Source: Bdellovibrionales bacterium RIFOXYC1_FULL_37_79
GTDB lineage: Bacteria > Bdellovibrionota > Bacteriovoracia > Bacteriovoracales > Bacteriovoracaceae
Length of the DNA stretch: 64,000 nucleotides
NCBI GenBank assembly: GCA_001770015.1
Contig: MEQB01000036.1
Span: 1-64,000 of the forward strand
Reading direction: 5' to 3'
Each line of letters opens with the position of its first letter. Within the stretch, counting starts at the first letter, position 1. The position numbers and the translations under genes are program-made. Positions 54,773 through 64,000 of the stretch are shown one piece after another. Below the pieces are notes generated by a model. The model was not told the origin of the DNA, searched no databases, and worked only from the letters and a program-made list of their open reading frames with translations.

Positions 54773-55768
54773 ATGGTTAAGGCCATGATTTTTTGTGTAA
54801 CCCTCATATGCAATTTAGCATTTTCAAGCGACATCCCTTTTGCCACCCATTTGGATGATAACACACCAGATGTAATAGAATTTGAACAATCCCTCTCCCG
54901 TGCTTCCCTCTACGGTAAAATTGTTAATAACACCATGCCAGCATGGCAACATTCAGTGCTTTTATTTATGGAAGCAAACGGAACAACTAAACAGCGCTGT
55001 AGTGGGGTGATTATCGCCAAAGATACCATCCTCACCGCTGGCCATTGTCTTAATGGCGGAATTGATAGAGTAAGTATTTATTTTGGCGCCTATGGAAAAA
55101 ATAAAAGACTTCGCTTTGATGCCAAAAAACAGTCAGAGTTCATGACCACTTATTTAAAAGCTTCCGCCCATTCAACCACCATGTCATCCCGATCAGATAA
55201 AAAATCAAACGACCTATATGAATTTGATCAGAAGGAATATGAGCATTTTCTAAATTACTTTAATAACTTAAAATCATTAGTGATTAAAAATAATTATGAT
55301 GACGAATTCTCTAAGCATAATGACAAAGATATTGCATTGATTTTTTTTGATGGCGGTCTTCCCAAAGGATATGTTCCTGCAACATGGTTCAAGGGGGAAA
55401 TTCCGGTCTTCAAAGAAAGGGTCTTCAGCTACGGGTATGGATTATCCTCTAGAACCAGCCAGAAACCAGAGTTCGATTTAAGAGAGGGCACCACCATGGT
55501 ATTTGCATATTACCTGGATAGTCGAGACAGCACCCCCTTATTTTTTAAAACCTTTTCAGGCTCCCACTCCGGATCAAATCCTTGTATTGGAGATTCAGGG
55601 GGAGGGACATATATCATTGATAAAACAACCGGCGAATTGTTGCTGATAGCAATAGTCATAAGCTCCGTCAACAAGTGCGCTAATAGCCAAGGTCATAATT
55701 TAATTCACCGGTATAGCAGCTGGATTAACTCTGAAATTCTTAAATATCGTTCCATCGTCGAAATTTAA
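54773..55768 (+). CDS. Secreted trypsin-like serine protease with a long insert
   Basis: 331 residues from ATG 54773, chosen because GGAGA is six bases upstream and a signal peptide follows (MVKAMIFCVTLICNLAFSS). S1 triad: H91 (ILTAGHC), D186 (NDKDIALIFF) and S275 (PCIGDSGGG). Between H and D lies a polar insert of about 50 residues (about 120-180), unlike compact trypsins. GDSGGG is the chymotrypsin-type site. It differs from the protease at 22966, so the two are not recent duplicates. Confidence 0.85.
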   Translation: MVKAMIFCVTLICNLAFSSDIPFATHLDDNTPDVIEFEQSLSRASLYGKIVNNTMPAWQHSVLLFMEANGTTKQRCSGVIIAKDTILTAGHCLNGGIDRVSIYFGAYGKNKRLRFDAKKQSEFMTTYLKASAHSTTMSSRSDKKSNDLYEFDQKEYEHFLNYFNNLKSLVIKNNYDDEFSKHNDKDIALIFFDGGLPKGYVPATWFKGEIPVFKERVFSYGYGLSSRTSQKPEFDLREGTTMVFAYYLDSRDSTPLFFKTFSGSHSGSNPCIGDSGGGTYIIDKTTGELLLIAIVISSVNKCANSQGHNLIHRYSSWINSEILKYRSIVEI

Positions 55769-55799
55769 ATCAAACATTTTTTAAAATGCATTAATTAAT

Positions 55800-56786
55800 T
55801 TAAACAATCTTAAAATAATCTAAAGTTGATTGAATGACATTTTTGGCCGTAGAAAAACTTTTTTGATAATTTTCTGGTCGTTCAAGAAATGAGCACATGT
55901 TAGCAATATCGAGCAATCTGGACACTTCTCTCCAGTTTGAAGGCAGGGCCTCATTAATAGAGCGGTATCCCTGTTCAAACAGCTCGTCTGACTTGGTCTC
56001 ATAGTCATAACTAAAACGAAAAAAATTACCTAAATCCAGCACACCATTCCCCGAAAGAGCAAATTCCCAATCAATGACTGCGAGTAAATGAGGCAGGGCA
56101 TCTCTCGAAACCATAAGATTTTTCGGGTTAAAATCAGTATGGACAAGTTGATTGATAAATTTACATTCTTCAACAATACACCATTTTTTTTCCATGAGCC
56201 GCACCAGAAGTTCAAGTGTTGTTGGCTCAATTCTATCCGGTTTAGTTTCAAGCATTTTAATGGTCTTAAAAATAAAACCTTTTAAAAAAACTGCGAAATC
56301 ATCATATTCATGCCCAACCATCATCTCCTTCCCCATAAATCCTTGTCGTGAAAAAGTGATACTGTGAATTTTCGCCAGTTCACATCCTATTTCATAATAA
56401 AGCTGTAAGGGACAGGAATGCCCCTCTAACAGTTGGTTCTCGAAATTAATCCCATCTATATATTCCAAGACAGCAACAAACATATGGTCGATCTTCATTA
56501 ACTCATAATGCTTGGGAGATTTGATTTCTTTATTTTCCAAAAAAGTTAATATCCCCTGCTCCCTTTCCGCCGTTTCATCCTTGCTAGAATAAAAACGAAA
56601 AACCAATTTTTGGTACTTATTTTCAATCAAAAAATTGGTGTTCTTAAATCCCCCATTTAAACATGTATGAGTAAAATACTTAAAGGAGGGATCGAACTGA
56701 TAAACGGCCTGGTTTATTACGTCAGTTGATATGGTATTTTTATGTGCATGATAAGTGAAACGATTATGGGGATGGATATACTTCAT
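55800..56786 (-). CDS. Aminoglycoside phosphotransferase-like (APH/choline kinase) family protein
   Basis: 328 residues, cytoplasmic. Protein-kinase-like fold: N-lobe 'GGFKNTNFLIENKYQKLVFRFY' with R64 at the usual Lys position, then 'AVLEYIDGINF' hinge. The catalytic loop is 'HTDFNPKNLMV' (H216, D218, N223), with 'VIDWEFALSG' (D239) as the metal-binding DFG equivalent. The real substrate may be a small amine or alcohol rather than a drug. Weak ribosome site; convergent with the protease gene. Confidence 0.82.
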   Translation of the reverse strand: MKYIHPHNRFTYHAHKNTISTDVINQAVYQFDPSFKYFTHTCLNGGFKNTNFLIENKYQKLVFRFYSSKDETAEREQGILTFLENKEIKSPKHYELMKIDHMFVAVLEYIDGINFENQLLEGHSCPLQLYYEIGCELAKIHSITFSRQGFMGKEMMVGHEYDDFAVFLKGFIFKTIKMLETKPDRIEPTTLELLVRLMEKKWCIVEECKFINQLVHTDFNPKNLMVSRDALPHLLAVIDWEFALSGNGVLDLGNFFRFSYDYETKSDELFEQGYRSINEALPSNWREVSRLLDIANMCSFLERPENYQKSFSTAKNVIQSTLDYFKIV

Positions 56787-56892
56787 AGATTAGAATTTAT
56801 CATTACTTAAATTAACCCGGCCAGCTATGATTTATATACCAAACCACAAATAATTATATTAGTATTAAATAACGAAAGGGTCATGTATATCC

Positions 56893-57891
56893 ATGAAAAA
56901 AATTATGAAAAAAATAAAAATATCAGCAATCGATAGTTATTTTTTTGCTGCCATTTCCGGGATTATCATTTCAGCCATAGTCTTACTCACCTCCTCAATA
57001 GCTTATGCTGCTGATGCTGATCAATTAGAATGTTCAGATTTATCTAATGAAATTTTAAAAAGACAAAATGCAGGTACTTTCTTTAAACCCATAGAGACCA
57101 AAATAGAGTACTTAAAGGATTCATTAGAGTATACCCAATCTCTTAAAAAACTTTACGCAGAAGAAAAAGAAATCAAAAAAATAAAAGATGATTTCAATGC
57201 TTCTCCAGCAATGCAACATCTAATTAAAAATGAACTACATTTTGATCATGTCATCATATTTACGGCAAACGGAAATGAAACCGAATTTATATATAACGGG
57301 AATTCACTAATTGCCATTTCCAGTCGCAACAAAACGACAGGAACAAAAACTAGTAATCGAGCTTACAAGAAGATCCAAGAAGATGTACTGATTTTAAATA
57401 ATTGTAAGATAGAAAAAATTGCACACATCACAACCCTTGAGCACCTTGGGCATGATAAAGTTGAATCTGAGATTCAACTCGTTTTACCGGCATTATGTAG
57501 AGATTTACGTAAAATAAAACGTCTTGCTCTAACCATCAAGGATGATATAGATGATTATAAATATAACTGCCAGCAACAAGGCGGGACGATTATTATCAAT
57601 GATACTGGCAAGTATTGTAAATGTTATCATACTGGTAACACATTTGACCCTTACGCGAAGTCATGTGGAAATAAACGAAGACATATCACCACTCCCTCTT
57701 GGAAAATATTTGAAAAATTTATTAGTGACCATGGCGGAGAGTGGCAGCAAACTCCTTACACGAAAAAAACGTATTACGAAATTGAAAAAAAATGTTCTGA
57801 ATACACTCAATACTTCGATACCCCCAGCAGTGCGATAAAAAGTGCTAGTAAAGAAAAAAGCCAAGATGCGAGTAAGGTTATTCAAGAATAA
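56893..57891 (+). CDS. Secreted hypothetical protein
   Basis: 332 residues. A long signal segment (basic, then hydrophobic about residues 17-38, ending 'SIAYAA'). The mature part begins with a helical region (about 45-110) and continues with a Cys-containing domain (CQQQGGTIIINDTGKYCKCYHTGNTFDPYAKSC) resembling a small EGF-like disulfide knot. The tail is Lys/Ser-rich. GAAAGGG lies 12 bases before the ATG; a second Met at 56905 is possible. Orphan, convergent with the giant gene. Confidence 0.65.
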   Translation: MKKIMKKIKISAIDSYFFAAISGIIISAIVLLTSSIAYAADADQLECSDLSNEILKRQNAGTFFKPIETKIEYLKDSLEYTQSLKKLYAEEKEIKKIKDDFNASPAMQHLIKNELHFDHVIIFTANGNETEFIYNGNSLIAISSRNKTTGTKTSNRAYKKIQEDVLILNNCKIEKIAHITTLEHLGHDKVESEIQLVLPALCRDLRKIKRLALTIKDDIDDYKYNCQQQGGTIIINDTGKYCKCYHTGNTFDPYAKSCGNKRRHITTPSWKIFEKFISDHGGEWQQTPYTKKTYYEIEKKCSEYTQYFDTPSSAIKSASKEKSQDASKVIQE

Positions 57892-57996
57892 CCCTAGCTA
57901 GAAGGACTGAGCGAATTGAGCAAAAAAACAGTTTTAAGGGTTTCCACAAGATCAGTCTATGCTTTTCATCTTCTCGAAGTGTGCAATCTAAAATTT

Positions 57997-60900
57997 CTAT
58001 CTTCGTTTTTTTCCAAGCACCGAATCGAGACAAGCATTAATGGCCGTCTTGACTTTAATGGCAGTATTTCTAAGCGGATTAAGTTCTAAGTTGTCAGCCA
58101 GAATTTTCAAAAAATCATTTTTGCTCATATAATCTCGATAAAACGCTAGCCTGGAAAAACTTCCTGACGCAGCGGAGGGAGCTTCGTTGAGCTTTAGTAC
58201 ATAACTTGGATGCCCCTGCTGATTATATAATGTTTGAATTTTATTGCGTAAAAAATCCAGCCGATCCATGATCATATTAGAAGATGGGAAGTCTGAAGAA
58301 TTAACCACCTGGCGAATAAGTGGCAAAGGATCGTCAATCCGACCATGTAGTTGCTGAAATAAAAAATCAAATTCATTGGCCAGCAGTTGAATATCATCCG
58401 CATTTAGATGATCTTTAATTAGTATCTTGATCATCGACTTTAAAGAATTCTTTTGTTCAGGAGTAAGATTGATAATTTTATCAAAATCAATCCTAACCAT
58501 ACGATCCTGCTCCCCGATACGTTTAAGCCAATTTTGAAAATGTGGGTCGGAGTCAAATTTACCCATATTTATGGCCGAAGCTTCAGCCGCAACCACATTT
58601 TTAGCAAATTTTGTTTTCTGCATATCATTTAGTTCATCCCAAGCTACACGATGGATATTTTCTAAAATAGTTATTTCATTTTGAAATTTCTGTGGGATTA
58701 GTTGTTTTTGCAGCTCGGGGTGAGTTTTAACTACCTCAAAACTAGTTTGATTTGGTTGGTGGGCCAATCGTTCATAAGCTTCCTTGGCGAGCGGCTCAAG
58801 GGCCCGTTGGCGCTCCATATTTAATTCGATTCCTGAACTATGAAGTGTACGCATTATCTCAGAAAACTCTGCATCAAGCATGCTGCCAATTCTTTGAATC
58901 TCAGGGTTCTTATTATCTTGCATAAGTTGAATGGCCTTTTGCCAGTTTTTAGCTTCTTGAGCAATTTGATCATCGACGAGTTCCTTTTGAATACGCAAAA
59001 AGACTTCTACGGTTTGATTGGTTTGAGGGTGTTTGACATAAGCAATAATTCCATAGTTGATGGAACCTGAACCTTGGATTGGACCTAGTTTAACAATTCC
59101 GGCTTTCTTCAAGTCATCACCAAAAATTTTACGGAGTTGTTTTATCATTGTACCTCTGACAGGCTCCTGGGCATTAGCAAAATATGATTCTAATTGCTTT
59201 TGATATTTGGGAGGAAAGATCCCTGCCACTCTAAGTTTTTGCGCAGCCTTGGCGCCAAAAGGACCCATACTATCAAAAATGGGTTTAAGATCAATGCCAA
59301 CTCCTTTGGCTTGGGAACCAATTTTAGAAGCTAAAATATTAGCTAGAAAAACGGGCCTTTCGCTGGCAGGTAATGCACCTAGATAGGAATTAAAGACAGA
59401 GGAAATAACTTTATCGTCATATAGTTCACCTAAAATGATTTTATATATGTCTGTTGCAAAATTTTTAGACTTAAGTTGATTAAGTAACGGTAAAATTGCC
59501 TGAGTTCTTAATAGCGGTGGAGCTTGCTCTAAAATTTTGACCAGATCTTCTGGTTTTATGTTCCCAGGAATGGATCTTACAATATTCTCATGAAGTTCTT
59601 TACGCGGCATTTGTCCGGTAATATATTTTAGAAACTCAAGTCTTTGAAAATCATTTTCCAATCGTTGATTAAATAGCCGCGGAATTTCAATGGCCATAAT
59701 CGAATCTGATTGGGCAATATTTTTAACGGTTATTTTCTCATTATCAAGTAAATCAGTCTCCTTATCATTAGTAATTAATTTTTTTTGAATCCAATCTATC
59801 ATATTATTTTTAGAGAAGTTTTTTTCAGGAAACTGTTTGTTTAATATCTGCAAAACTTCACGGGTTTTCAAGCGGGGTCTTGCTCCCGTCTCTATTAACT
59901 CGTCACCTTTGGATAGAATCTTTTCCATCTGCCATTGTGCCAGCTTGGTTTTATTTTCATGATAAAATAAATGATTCACTTTTTCTGGATGACTAAAATA
60001 TTTCTCTCGCAGGTCGGGACGATCAGCAGTTTTTTCCCATATGTATTCAAAAAGTTTATCTGTTCTCTCAGTCTTTTCAGGATAAAATTGAGAACCATAG
60101 TCTCCCTGCAAACCTGACTCTGTCTGAATTTTAAATATTTCAACTAAGTCTGCAAGCGCAATACGGCTTAATTGTTTGGGATCATCAATTATTTTATCAA
60201 ACCACTTGGCCGTAATACTGGGCAAAAACATGTCCGAGTATGCTAGCGTATTTGTTTCATATAACTGCCGGTAGGCATCATAGTAACCCAGCAAAAATTG
60301 TGCCCGTTCACTTGCTTCTGTTGGAAAAATATGCCGAAGATTAGACTTATAAATTTCCTGGAAGTCATTGGAACGATAGTGTTGCAGATCTTTTTTTAAA
60401 TATTCATTCACCATCGATTTTATTAAAGTGGAATACTGAGTACGTTTGGGTATCTTTTTAGAAAACGGTTTTTTCGTAAGTTGCTGCCACGTCTTAAGAA
60501 AAACATTTTTTTTAATTTCATTTATTTTTTTTGTAATTTGGTCTTTTTGGGCCTGGTTTAAATAAGAAGATCCCGACATCGGAACATAAAAATCCAACAA
60601 CTGTTCGTTGGACAAATTTTGGGTGGCAATCCATTGCAGATGATCCTTTACTAAATCATTCATCCAAGCGTGTTTAGCGCCACCGGACAAAAATTCACTC
60701 CTAGTCATATCGTGACTGGCCAAATGGGGCATTTTTAATATCAAATGATAGAGTTCTTCTTTCGACATGGTTTTTTCTAGCCGTTCAAAAATAAATGGAT
60801 AGTGATAAAAATTATTATCCAACGCTGAGGTGACTTTAAAAAGTTTATTTATATCGCTGCGATTAAAAAAAGACTTTGCTCCTTTAGCAATGGTTTCTTT

Positions 60901-63207
60901 TTCAAATCCAGGCGCCGATGTAATAAGCTTCCAATTTTCCTGATCACTCCCCAACAATAAAAAGGCTTTTACTTCATCGTGACTTAAAGGTGCAGACAAA
61001 CCGGCTTTTTTAAACACACCATAGTGATTTATATCATGTTCTATGGCAGAGTTATAAAAAAAAAGCAGATCATCAGGAAGGGCAACTAGTTTATGATCAG
61101 TACAAAATTCTTGGATAAGATCATTGCCTAGTTGAAAAACTTCTTTGGATTTGTTGGTTTTATTCTGAAGTATTTCATTTAATTTTTGGATTAGTACTTT
61201 CTTGTCATTATTATCAATCTGCAAATCAAGGTCTTTCAACAAGGTCAGTTTTTCTGATTCATTTATCAAATTATTATTTTCAATCAAGATATCTTTCATT
61301 AATTTTTGAACGACTGGATCTTTGTCTAATTTAAGATCTTGGGCTCGTTGGGCAATCCATTTTTGATACTTGAAAAAAATTGCTTTGGAGCGCACAGGAT
61401 CGAGTTTAGCGCATTCATTTAGCCACTCTGTAGCAGTATTTTTATACTTTTTAAGGTGAGAATCAAACACTTTAATCAATTGTCCCTTATTATCGCCAGT
61501 CCCCTGAAGTTGATTTTCAAAATTTAATCTTAGCTTTTCTAAGATACTTTCTGGCAATAAACCACTGAGCAGTTCCTTTTGTTTTTGCGGACTAAAATTA
61601 TATTCGCTTCTAAAATTTTTTAAGGTTGGAATTGAACCTTCTTCTGAAAATATATTAGAAAGACATAAATCGGCATTTTTATCGTAGTATTGCTGCCTTA
61701 ATGCTTTGATTTGAGTGTCCCTTTTGTATGACTTGAGTTTTTGCTTGAAATTTAGTTTTAACTCCATGATGTCATCATAATATTTGACACTACTTTTATC
61801 TTTCATCTCCAGCAAAGCACGATATTTTTTTGTCAAATCATCAAACCCGTTTGCATCATACATGGATTGGGATATTTCAAGGGATTCCTTAGCTTGTTCT
61901 AAACGTTTAGATACTTCCTCAAACTCAGATTTATACTGTTTGATTTTCTTTGGATCAGTGGCATTTTTTAGTTCTTCTGCCACATGATCATATTCTTTTC
62001 GTGCGTTATAAAAGTCGGAATACATATCTGGAAAATTATAATCTAATTGGGTGTTATTAAATGATTGGTCGAGCAATCGATCCAAATGAGTCAGTTGTAA
62101 AAAATGCTCCATCTTTTTGCTTTCAGGAAAACTTGCATGAAACACTTCAATAATCTGTCCACTTATTTTTTCTTCTGACTGGATAATTGTTTGTACCAAT
62201 TCTTTTTTACTACTGATTAAACCCATTTTTTGGTGAATGGCCAAACGACGTTTTTCGTTAATATCTTCGGCAAAACGATCAATTGCCTGACTTAATTTTA
62301 AATAAGTTTTATCTCTTTCACCTGATAGATATTTTGCTTCGGCTATTTGTTTAAAAATAGTTTTGATATCTGTGGCGTCGTCTAAATCTGCATGCAAGCG
62401 TTGAAGCTGTCTATTGAGCAATTCTTTGGAATTCATGTATTGATTGCTTTGTTCAAGATTACCGGCGATATCTGCATGAGGTTTTATGTTTATTTTTAAT
62501 TTACCTTCCCGCCTACTTGCTGTTAAAGATGTGGAGATCAAATCAGCACGAATTTCAGCTCTGGATAAAAAGGCATCAACACTATTCTGGTTAGCAGTTT
62601 GGATTTTTTCAAGCAGATTTAAGGTCTTATATGGATCATATCCAGTATCAATCATCCGTTTAAAAATTGCATTTAAATCATCTTCGTTTTCAACTGCTCG
62701 CTTTAAAAGAGCCGCCTCAATTGTATTTCCTTTGGCCTTCAGGTCGTCAATGGTGTCCTGAATTTGGGAAGTGGAATGTTCCAGTTCCCTGCTAATTACA
62801 AAGGCCAATTCCGATGGGTCACTGGCGATCTTGGCCATTCCCTTGTTGATAAATAATACGTTGCCGGCTTTTTTAAAATCTGATTTTAAAAAACCGGCTG
62901 CAGGTCGCATATCATCCATTATCACTAAAAACAATTTATGACCATCACTCGCATCATAGACATCCCTAAGCACTTGCTCACAAGCTGAATAAAAGGATTG
63001 TAATTTTTTTTCTTCCTTCAAATTTACCGGGTGAGCATCCTTAAGCTCCATTAAGTAGCCAATGTCTGGTGGAATAGCATCAGCAAAGGAAGCTAAGTCA
63101 ATTGGGATAATTTCAGGTGCTACAACTGGCGATTGAGCATGGGCATAAGACATCGCTATCAATATCGATATTATAAAAAGAAATGATGTATTTAAATATT
63201 TCAGCAT
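57997..63207 (-). CDS. Giant exported protein: degenerate M48-like N-terminus, helical middle, ABC1/UbiB-kinase-like C-terminus
   Basis: 1736 residues from ATG 63207, which starts a signal peptide (MLKYLNTSFLFIISILIAMSYAHA); the open frame reaches 20 codons further upstream. Residues about 55-240 resemble M48 peptidases (NKGMAKIASDPSELAFV, then 'SRELEH' where HELGH is expected, 'DTGYDPYKTLNLL', 'SRAEIRADL'). Residues about 270-1300 are mainly helical and coiled coil. About 1313-1590 follow ABC1/UbiB kinases in order: 'GPFGAKAAQKL' (KxGQ), 'PPKYQKQL', 'PIQGSGSIN' (A-rich loop), 'VEVFLRIQ' (VAVKVQ), 'QEAKN', 'FDSDPHFQN' (FHADPHPGN) and 'RIDFDKI' (DFG). Several core residues are changed. Activity and partner unknown. 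Confidence 0.7.
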   Translation of the reverse strand: MLKYLNTSFLFIISILIAMSYAHAQSPVVAPEIIPIDLASFADAIPPDIGYLMELKDAHPVNLKEEKKLQSFYSACEQVLRDVYDASDGHKLFLVIMDDMRPAAGFLKSDFKKAGNVLFINKGMAKIASDPSELAFVISRELEHSTSQIQDTIDDLKAKGNTIEAALLKRAVENEDDLNAIFKRMIDTGYDPYKTLNLLEKIQTANQNSVDAFLSRAEIRADLISTSLTASRREGKLKINIKPHADIAGNLEQSNQYMNSKELLNRQLQRLHADLDDATDIKTIFKQIAEAKYLSGERDKTYLKLSQAIDRFAEDINEKRRLAIHQKMGLISSKKELVQTIIQSEEKISGQIIEVFHASFPESKKMEHFLQLTHLDRLLDQSFNNTQLDYNFPDMYSDFYNARKEYDHVAEELKNATDPKKIKQYKSEFEEVSKRLEQAKESLEISQSMYDANGFDDLTKKYRALLEMKDKSSVKYYDDIMELKLNFKQKLKSYKRDTQIKALRQQYYDKNADLCLSNIFSEEGSIPTLKNFRSEYNFSPQKQKELLSGLLPESILEKLRLNFENQLQGTGDNKGQLIKVFDSHLKKYKNTATEWLNECAKLDPVRSKAIFFKYQKWIAQRAQDLKLDKDPVVQKLMKDILIENNNLINESEKLTLLKDLDLQIDNNDKKVLIQKLNEILQNKTNKSKEVFQLGNDLIQEFCTDHKLVALPDDLLFFYNSAIEHDINHYGVFKKAGLSAPLSHDEVKAFLLLGSDQENWKLITSAPGFEKETIAKGAKSFFNRSDINKLFKVTSALDNNFYHYPFIFERLEKTMSKEELYHLILKMPHLASHDMTRSEFLSGGAKHAWMNDLVKDHLQWIATQNLSNEQLLDFYVPMSGSSYLNQAQKDQITKKINEIKKNVFLKTWQQLTKKPFSKKIPKRTQYSTLIKSMVNEYLKKDLQHYRSNDFQEIYKSNLRHIFPTEASERAQFLLGYYDAYRQLYETNTLAYSDMFLPSITAKWFDKIIDDPKQLSRIALADLVEIFKIQTESGLQGDYGSQFYPEKTERTDKLFEYIWEKTADRPDLREKYFSHPEKVNHLFYHENKTKLAQWQMEKILSKGDELIETGARPRLKTREVLQILNKQFPEKNFSKNNMIDWIQKKLITNDKETDLLDNEKITVKNIAQSDSIMAIEIPRLFNQRLENDFQRLEFLKYITGQMPRKELHENIVRSIPGNIKPEDLVKILEQAPPLLRTQAILPLLNQLKSKNFATDIYKIILGELYDDKVISSVFNSYLGALPASERPVFLANILASKIGSQAKGVGIDLKPIFDSMGPFGAKAAQKLRVAGIFPPKYQKQLESYFANAQEPVRGTMIKQLRKIFGDDLKKAGIVKLGPIQGSGSINYGIIAYVKHPQTNQTVEVFLRIQKELVDDQIAQEAKNWQKAIQLMQDNKNPEIQRIGSMLDAEFSEIMRTLHSSGIELNMERQRALEPLAKEAYERLAHQPNQTSFEVVKTHPELQKQLIPQKFQNEITILENIHRVAWDELNDMQKTKFAKNVVAAEASAINMGKFDSDPHFQNWLKRIGEQDRMVRIDFDKIINLTPEQKNSLKSMIKILIKDHLNADDIQLLANEFDFLFQQLHGRIDDPLPLIRQVVNSSDFPSSNMIMDRLDFLRNKIQTLYNQQGHPSYVLKLNEAPSAASGSFSRLAFYRDYMSKNDFLKILADNLELNPLRNTAIKVKTAINACLDSVLGKKRR

Positions 63208-63242
63208 ACTAAAAACAACCTGATCGTTTATCGGTTTTATAG

Positions 63243-63485
63243 GTGGTAAATAAAGTAATTCCAGCAATTTTGAGCGAAGCGATTATATTTCGTCAAACAA
63301 AAGATATTTATAGAAAAATAAGCAAAATAACCGGGGTTAACCTGTCATCCAAGAATCAAAATGTTTACTGTCTTTGTCAGGAAATTATTGATGGAAAAGA
63401 AACTATTAAAGAAGTATCTATCCCGGTGCTTCGTCCTAACGCCAATCCCAGAGCATCATTGGAAAAATTCAAAACCAAGGAATGA
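63243..63485 (+). CDS. Small hypothetical ORF, doubtful
   Basis: About 80 codons from a GTG at 63243 with no good ribosome site. The second half (GVNLSSKNQNVYCLCQEII; IPVLRPNANPRASLEKF) has a plausible protein composition. It starts 36 bases from the divergent giant gene. It could be a real small gene or the tail of a decayed one. Confidence 0.35.
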   Translation: MVNKVIPAILSEAIIFRQTKDIYRKISKITGVNLSSKNQNVYCLCQEIIDGKETIKEVSIPVLRPNANPRASLEKFKTKE

Positions 63486-63636
63486 TTCCCAAAGATATTC
63501 TCATAAAAAAAATACAGGTATGATAATTATCAATTACCAGGTCGTTATCATTTGACCTATAACTAAATCAAGAGACGAAGCAAAGATCAAAATCTTCCAC
63601 CTCTTTTTGCTTATATATAAACCAGGAGATAGTTTC

Positions 63637-64000
63637 ATGAAGATTGTCCAGCTTAAAACAGATACCGAACTTTGTCAGTTTCAAAAAGAAACATACAAAT
63701 ATCTGAAAGTGGTTTACCCAATGGAATTTTTAAAACCCAATCTGGTACGAGGAATTTTTTCCGATGATCAACAAATGATCGGTGGATATATTGTGGCCTT
63801 AACTCCTCCTTTTCGCTCATTGGATCTGGTGCCCCCGCAAGCTCTGCAAGCATCTTCAATCTATCGCGAGCTTGATCTTGATTTGGTCCTTGAAATCAAT
63901 GGACTCTGGCTTTCGCCCCTGGCCTCCAACCGGCTATATTCGGTAAGAACATGGTTTCGATTATATCAAGATATTATCTCCAGCCCCAAAAAACATTTGG
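63637..64000 (+). CDS. Hypothetical protein, 3' end outside window
   Basis: Open frame from ATG 63637 (AGGAG nine bases upstream) to the window end, 121 codons. 'RGIFSDDQQMIGGYIVALTPPFRSLDLVP' followed by 'LDLVLEINGLWLSPLAS' recalls the strands of a GNAT-type fold, in which a chain reports its value then its position, but no acetyl-CoA motif is in view. It would be classed better with the rest of the gene. Confidence 0.6.
   Translation, partial: MKIVQLKTDTELCQFQKETYKYLKVVYPMEFLKPNLVRGIFSDDQQMIGGYIVALTPPFRSLDLVPPQALQASSIYRELDLDLVLEINGLWLSPLASNRLYSVRTWFRLYQDIISSPKKHL

Noticed and set aside
57876-57895. GGTTATT-CAAG-AATAACC hairpin at the end of the 56893 gene
   Set aside because: It overlaps the stop codon and has no T-run, so terminator function is not supported.

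Overview
The window reads as a chromosomal stretch of a Gram-negative, AT-leaning bacterium. The lptC/lptA-lptB-rpoN-hpf gene order, TolC/RND efflux genes, lipoproteins, outer-membrane barrel and YggT/MarC/YeiH-type membrane proteins point to a proteobacterium-like cell envelope. The many secreted orphan proteins, trypsin-like proteases, Cys-rich repeat proteins, pilin-like adhesins and multi-domain histidine kinases suggest a Bdellovibrionota-type organism (Bdellovibrio/Bacteriovorax relatives). That placement is an inference from gene content; no rRNA or marker phylogeny is available here.

Layout. 1-9.4 kb: the 3' end of a Cys-rich/FnIII secreted protein, an FnIII plus barrel outer-membrane protein, a small-ORF/RNA methyltransferase/hydantoinase operon, a Cys-repeat secreted protein, a DUF4105-like secreted protein and a DUF486 membrane protein. 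9.5-13.9 kb: an AT-rich island of small secreted orphans with an IS4/Tn5-type transposase remnant, a dispersed hairpin and a long inverted repeat. 14-18.9 kb: typA, then an operon of two prepilin-like proteins and a Cys-rich secreted protein. 19-22.7 kb: a periplasmic binding lipoprotein overlapping a hybrid histidine kinase. 22.7-24 kb: a trypsin-like protease whose 3' end abuts a truncated mannosyltransferase-like gene. 24-31 kb: LPS transport/rpoN/hpf operon, divergent mutS and an RDD protein. 31-38.9 kb: a small Cys-rich secreted protein, EamA exporter, aspS, DUF192, FtsB-like, YggT, pepD and tRNA-Arg(CCT). 39-45.4 kb: a YeiH transporter/histidine kinase/REC-HK-REC operon, a GNAT protein and MarC. 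45.5-53.5 kb: a secreted caspase-like protein without its catalytic Cys, a metallophosphatase, a TolC-RND pair with no adaptor gene, and two lipoproteins. 53.5-64 kb: a 3D-domain protein, a second trypsin-like protease, an APH-type kinase, a secreted orphan, a giant exported protein, a doubtful small ORF and the start of another gene.

The most unusual object is the 1,736-residue exported protein at 57997-63207 (minus). Its N-terminal part looks like an M48 metallopeptidase with an altered HExxH motif. Its C-terminal part carries, in order, the landmarks of an ABC1/UbiB atypical kinase: KxGQ-like, A-rich-loop-like, VAVKVQ-like, EAxN, DPHxxN and DFG-like. A signal peptide would place this nucleotide-kinase fold in an ATP-poor compartment. 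Together with the pseudo-caspase at 45566-46792, it suggests that this lineage reuses enzyme folds outside the cytoplasm as binding or regulatory scaffolds.
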